Positions 63,321-64,000 of a DNA stretch of 64,000 nt are shown here, one piece after another. Source of the DNA: CAWCUU01 sp963798855. GTDB lineage: Bacteria; Gemmatimonadota; Gemmatimonadetes; Longimicrobiales; RSA9. The DNA lies in NCBI GenBank assembly GCA_963798855.1, contig CAWCUU010000004.1:124001-188000 (forward strand). The letters are read 5' to 3'. Under the pieces are notes generated by a model. That model made no database searches, was not told the DNA's origin, and saw only the letters and a program-made list of their open reading frames with translations. Both the position numbers and the translations under genes were made by a program. Position 1 is the first letter of the stretch, and every line of letters begins with the position of its first letter.

Positions 63321-64000
63321 ATGCCCCAAATCATCGAAGTCAGCTTCAAGGGAAACAGGCGCGACTATTTCGCGCACGCGGGTGGTCCTCTCGCGCTCCA
63401 CTCCTATGTCGTCGTGGAGGCGGACCGGGGCGAGGACCTGGGCCGGGTGACGGCCAGCGGTGCGATCGCGGAGCGCAAGTGCTCCGGCTGCTCCACGGGC
63501 TGTGCGGCGCCGGTACCGGAGCGTAGCGTGGTCCGACCGGCGGCATCCGACGACGTGGAACGGATGGACGCGCTGCGCTCCGATGAGCCGCGCGTGCGTC
63601 ACGTCACGCGGGAGAAGGTGCAGCAGCTCGGGCTGAAGATGAAGGTGACGGAGGCCGAGTGGCAGTACGACCGTCGCAAGCTCACGATCTATTTCACGGC
63701 CGAGCGTCGCGTCGACTTCCGCGAACTGGTTCGCGTGCTCGCGCGTACGTTCCGGACGCGCATCGAGCTGAAGCAGATCGGCGTGCGCGACGAGGCGGCG
63801 CTGCTCGGTGGTGTCGGACGCTGTGGCCGCGAGCTGTGCTGCTCGAGCTGGCTGCGCGAGCTGAAACCGGTCAGTCTGCAGCTGGCCAAGGACCAGCGGC
63901 TGTCGCTCAACCCGGCACAGATCTCCGGCTGCTGCGGCCGCCTGATGTGCTGCCTCACGTACGAGCACGATGCCTACCTGCAGGCCCGCAAGCGATTCCC
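63321..64000 (+). CDS. ricT: PSP1-domain protein RicT/YaaT, 3' partial
   Basis: The frame opens at ATG 63321 after AAGGAAGAAGGGG and runs off the window, giving 226 residues. It has the PSP1/RicT plan: a start QIIEVSFKGNRRDYFAH, a Cys cluster (KCSGCSTGC), TEAEWQYDRRKLTIYFTAERRVDFRELVRVLARTFRTRIELKQIGVRDEAALLGGVGRCGRELCCSSWL and SLNPAQISGCCGRLMCCLTYE. The conserved Cys positions bind iron-sulfur clusters in the Bacillus Y-complex (RicA/F/T), which helps RNA processing by RNase Y. Only the end is missing. Confidence 0.93.
   Translation, partial: MPQIIEVSFKGNRRDYFAHAGGPLALHSYVVVEADRGEDLGRVTASGAIAERKCSGCSTGCAAPVPERSVVRPAASDDVERMDALRSDEPRVRHVTREKVQQLGLKMKVTEAEWQYDRRKLTIYFTAERRVDFRELVRVLARTFRTRIELKQIGVRDEAALLGGVGRCGRELCCSSWLRELKPVSLQLAKDQRLSLNPAQISGCCGRLMCCLTYEHDAYLQARKRF

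Overview
The window is about 70% G+C with dense coding and reads as one chromosome segment of an environmental bacterium. I infer Gemmatimonadota from the overall gene style (a Ser/Thr kinase fused to TPR repeats, a DUF4837 lipoprotein, many small secreted proteins of unknown function, DUF4157 proteins) and from a full-length 16S rRNA gene. I could not run a 16S comparison, so the phylum is not proven.

Bases 1-18.7 kb hold the baseplate/spike end of an extracellular contractile injection system (eCIS). In order on the + strand: a DUF4157-OmpA protein cut by the window edge, an Afp7-like CIS-tube-domain protein, a separate LysM protein, a gpD-like hub, a gpV-like OB-fold spike, a PAAR-like tip, gp25, two gpJ-like baseplate proteins, a gpI-like tail protein, a large DUF6519 protein with a propeller-like C-terminal half, a transthyretin-like/coiled-coil protein and a second DUF4157 protein carrying an aspzincin-like metallopeptidase domain. 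Many junctions are 4-base stop/start overlaps, which marks one operon. Sheath, tube, tape-measure and ATPase genes are not present and should lie upstream of the window. No capsid, terminase, portal or integrase gene is seen, so this is an eCIS and not a prophage.

Bases 18.7-23.7 kb carry secreted or membrane proteins and an AGCS sodium:amino-acid symporter. Bases 23.7-28.8 kb form a nitrosative/oxidative stress-type cluster: a di-iron iron-sulfur repair protein, a SufR-like regulator, a heme-copper-oxidase-like membrane protein joined in frame to a MIP18 domain, a DUF1858/DUF2249 protein, a cupin, and the remnant of a Fis-type regulator.

Bases 28.8-41.7 kb are accessory and partly decayed: PaiB-like protein, histidine kinase, methyltransferase, an antitoxin with a truncated toxin, an HxlR-cupin-PhzF operon with a clear operator, a kinase-TPR protein, an SbcC tail fragment, a Fic protein behind a cluster of CTAAC/GTTAG motifs, a tRNA 3'-end fragment, a multiply frameshifted BRCT pseudogene and a lone tRNA-Ile(GAT).

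Bases 42-50 kb contain an N-formylglutamate amidohydrolase, a YfcC-type carrier, three secreted unknown proteins, and a 16S rRNA gene that ends in its own terminator with no 23S, 5S or tRNA after it. An extremely acidic D/E/W-rich small protein lies just upstream of the 16S promoter. Bases 50-64 kb are housekeeping: typA, a YjbQ-family protein preceded by a 15-base tandem array, an InhA-like fabI, a cation diffusion facilitator, a CPA2 antiporter, otsB, a DUF4837 lipoprotein, dnaE, accA and the start of ricT.
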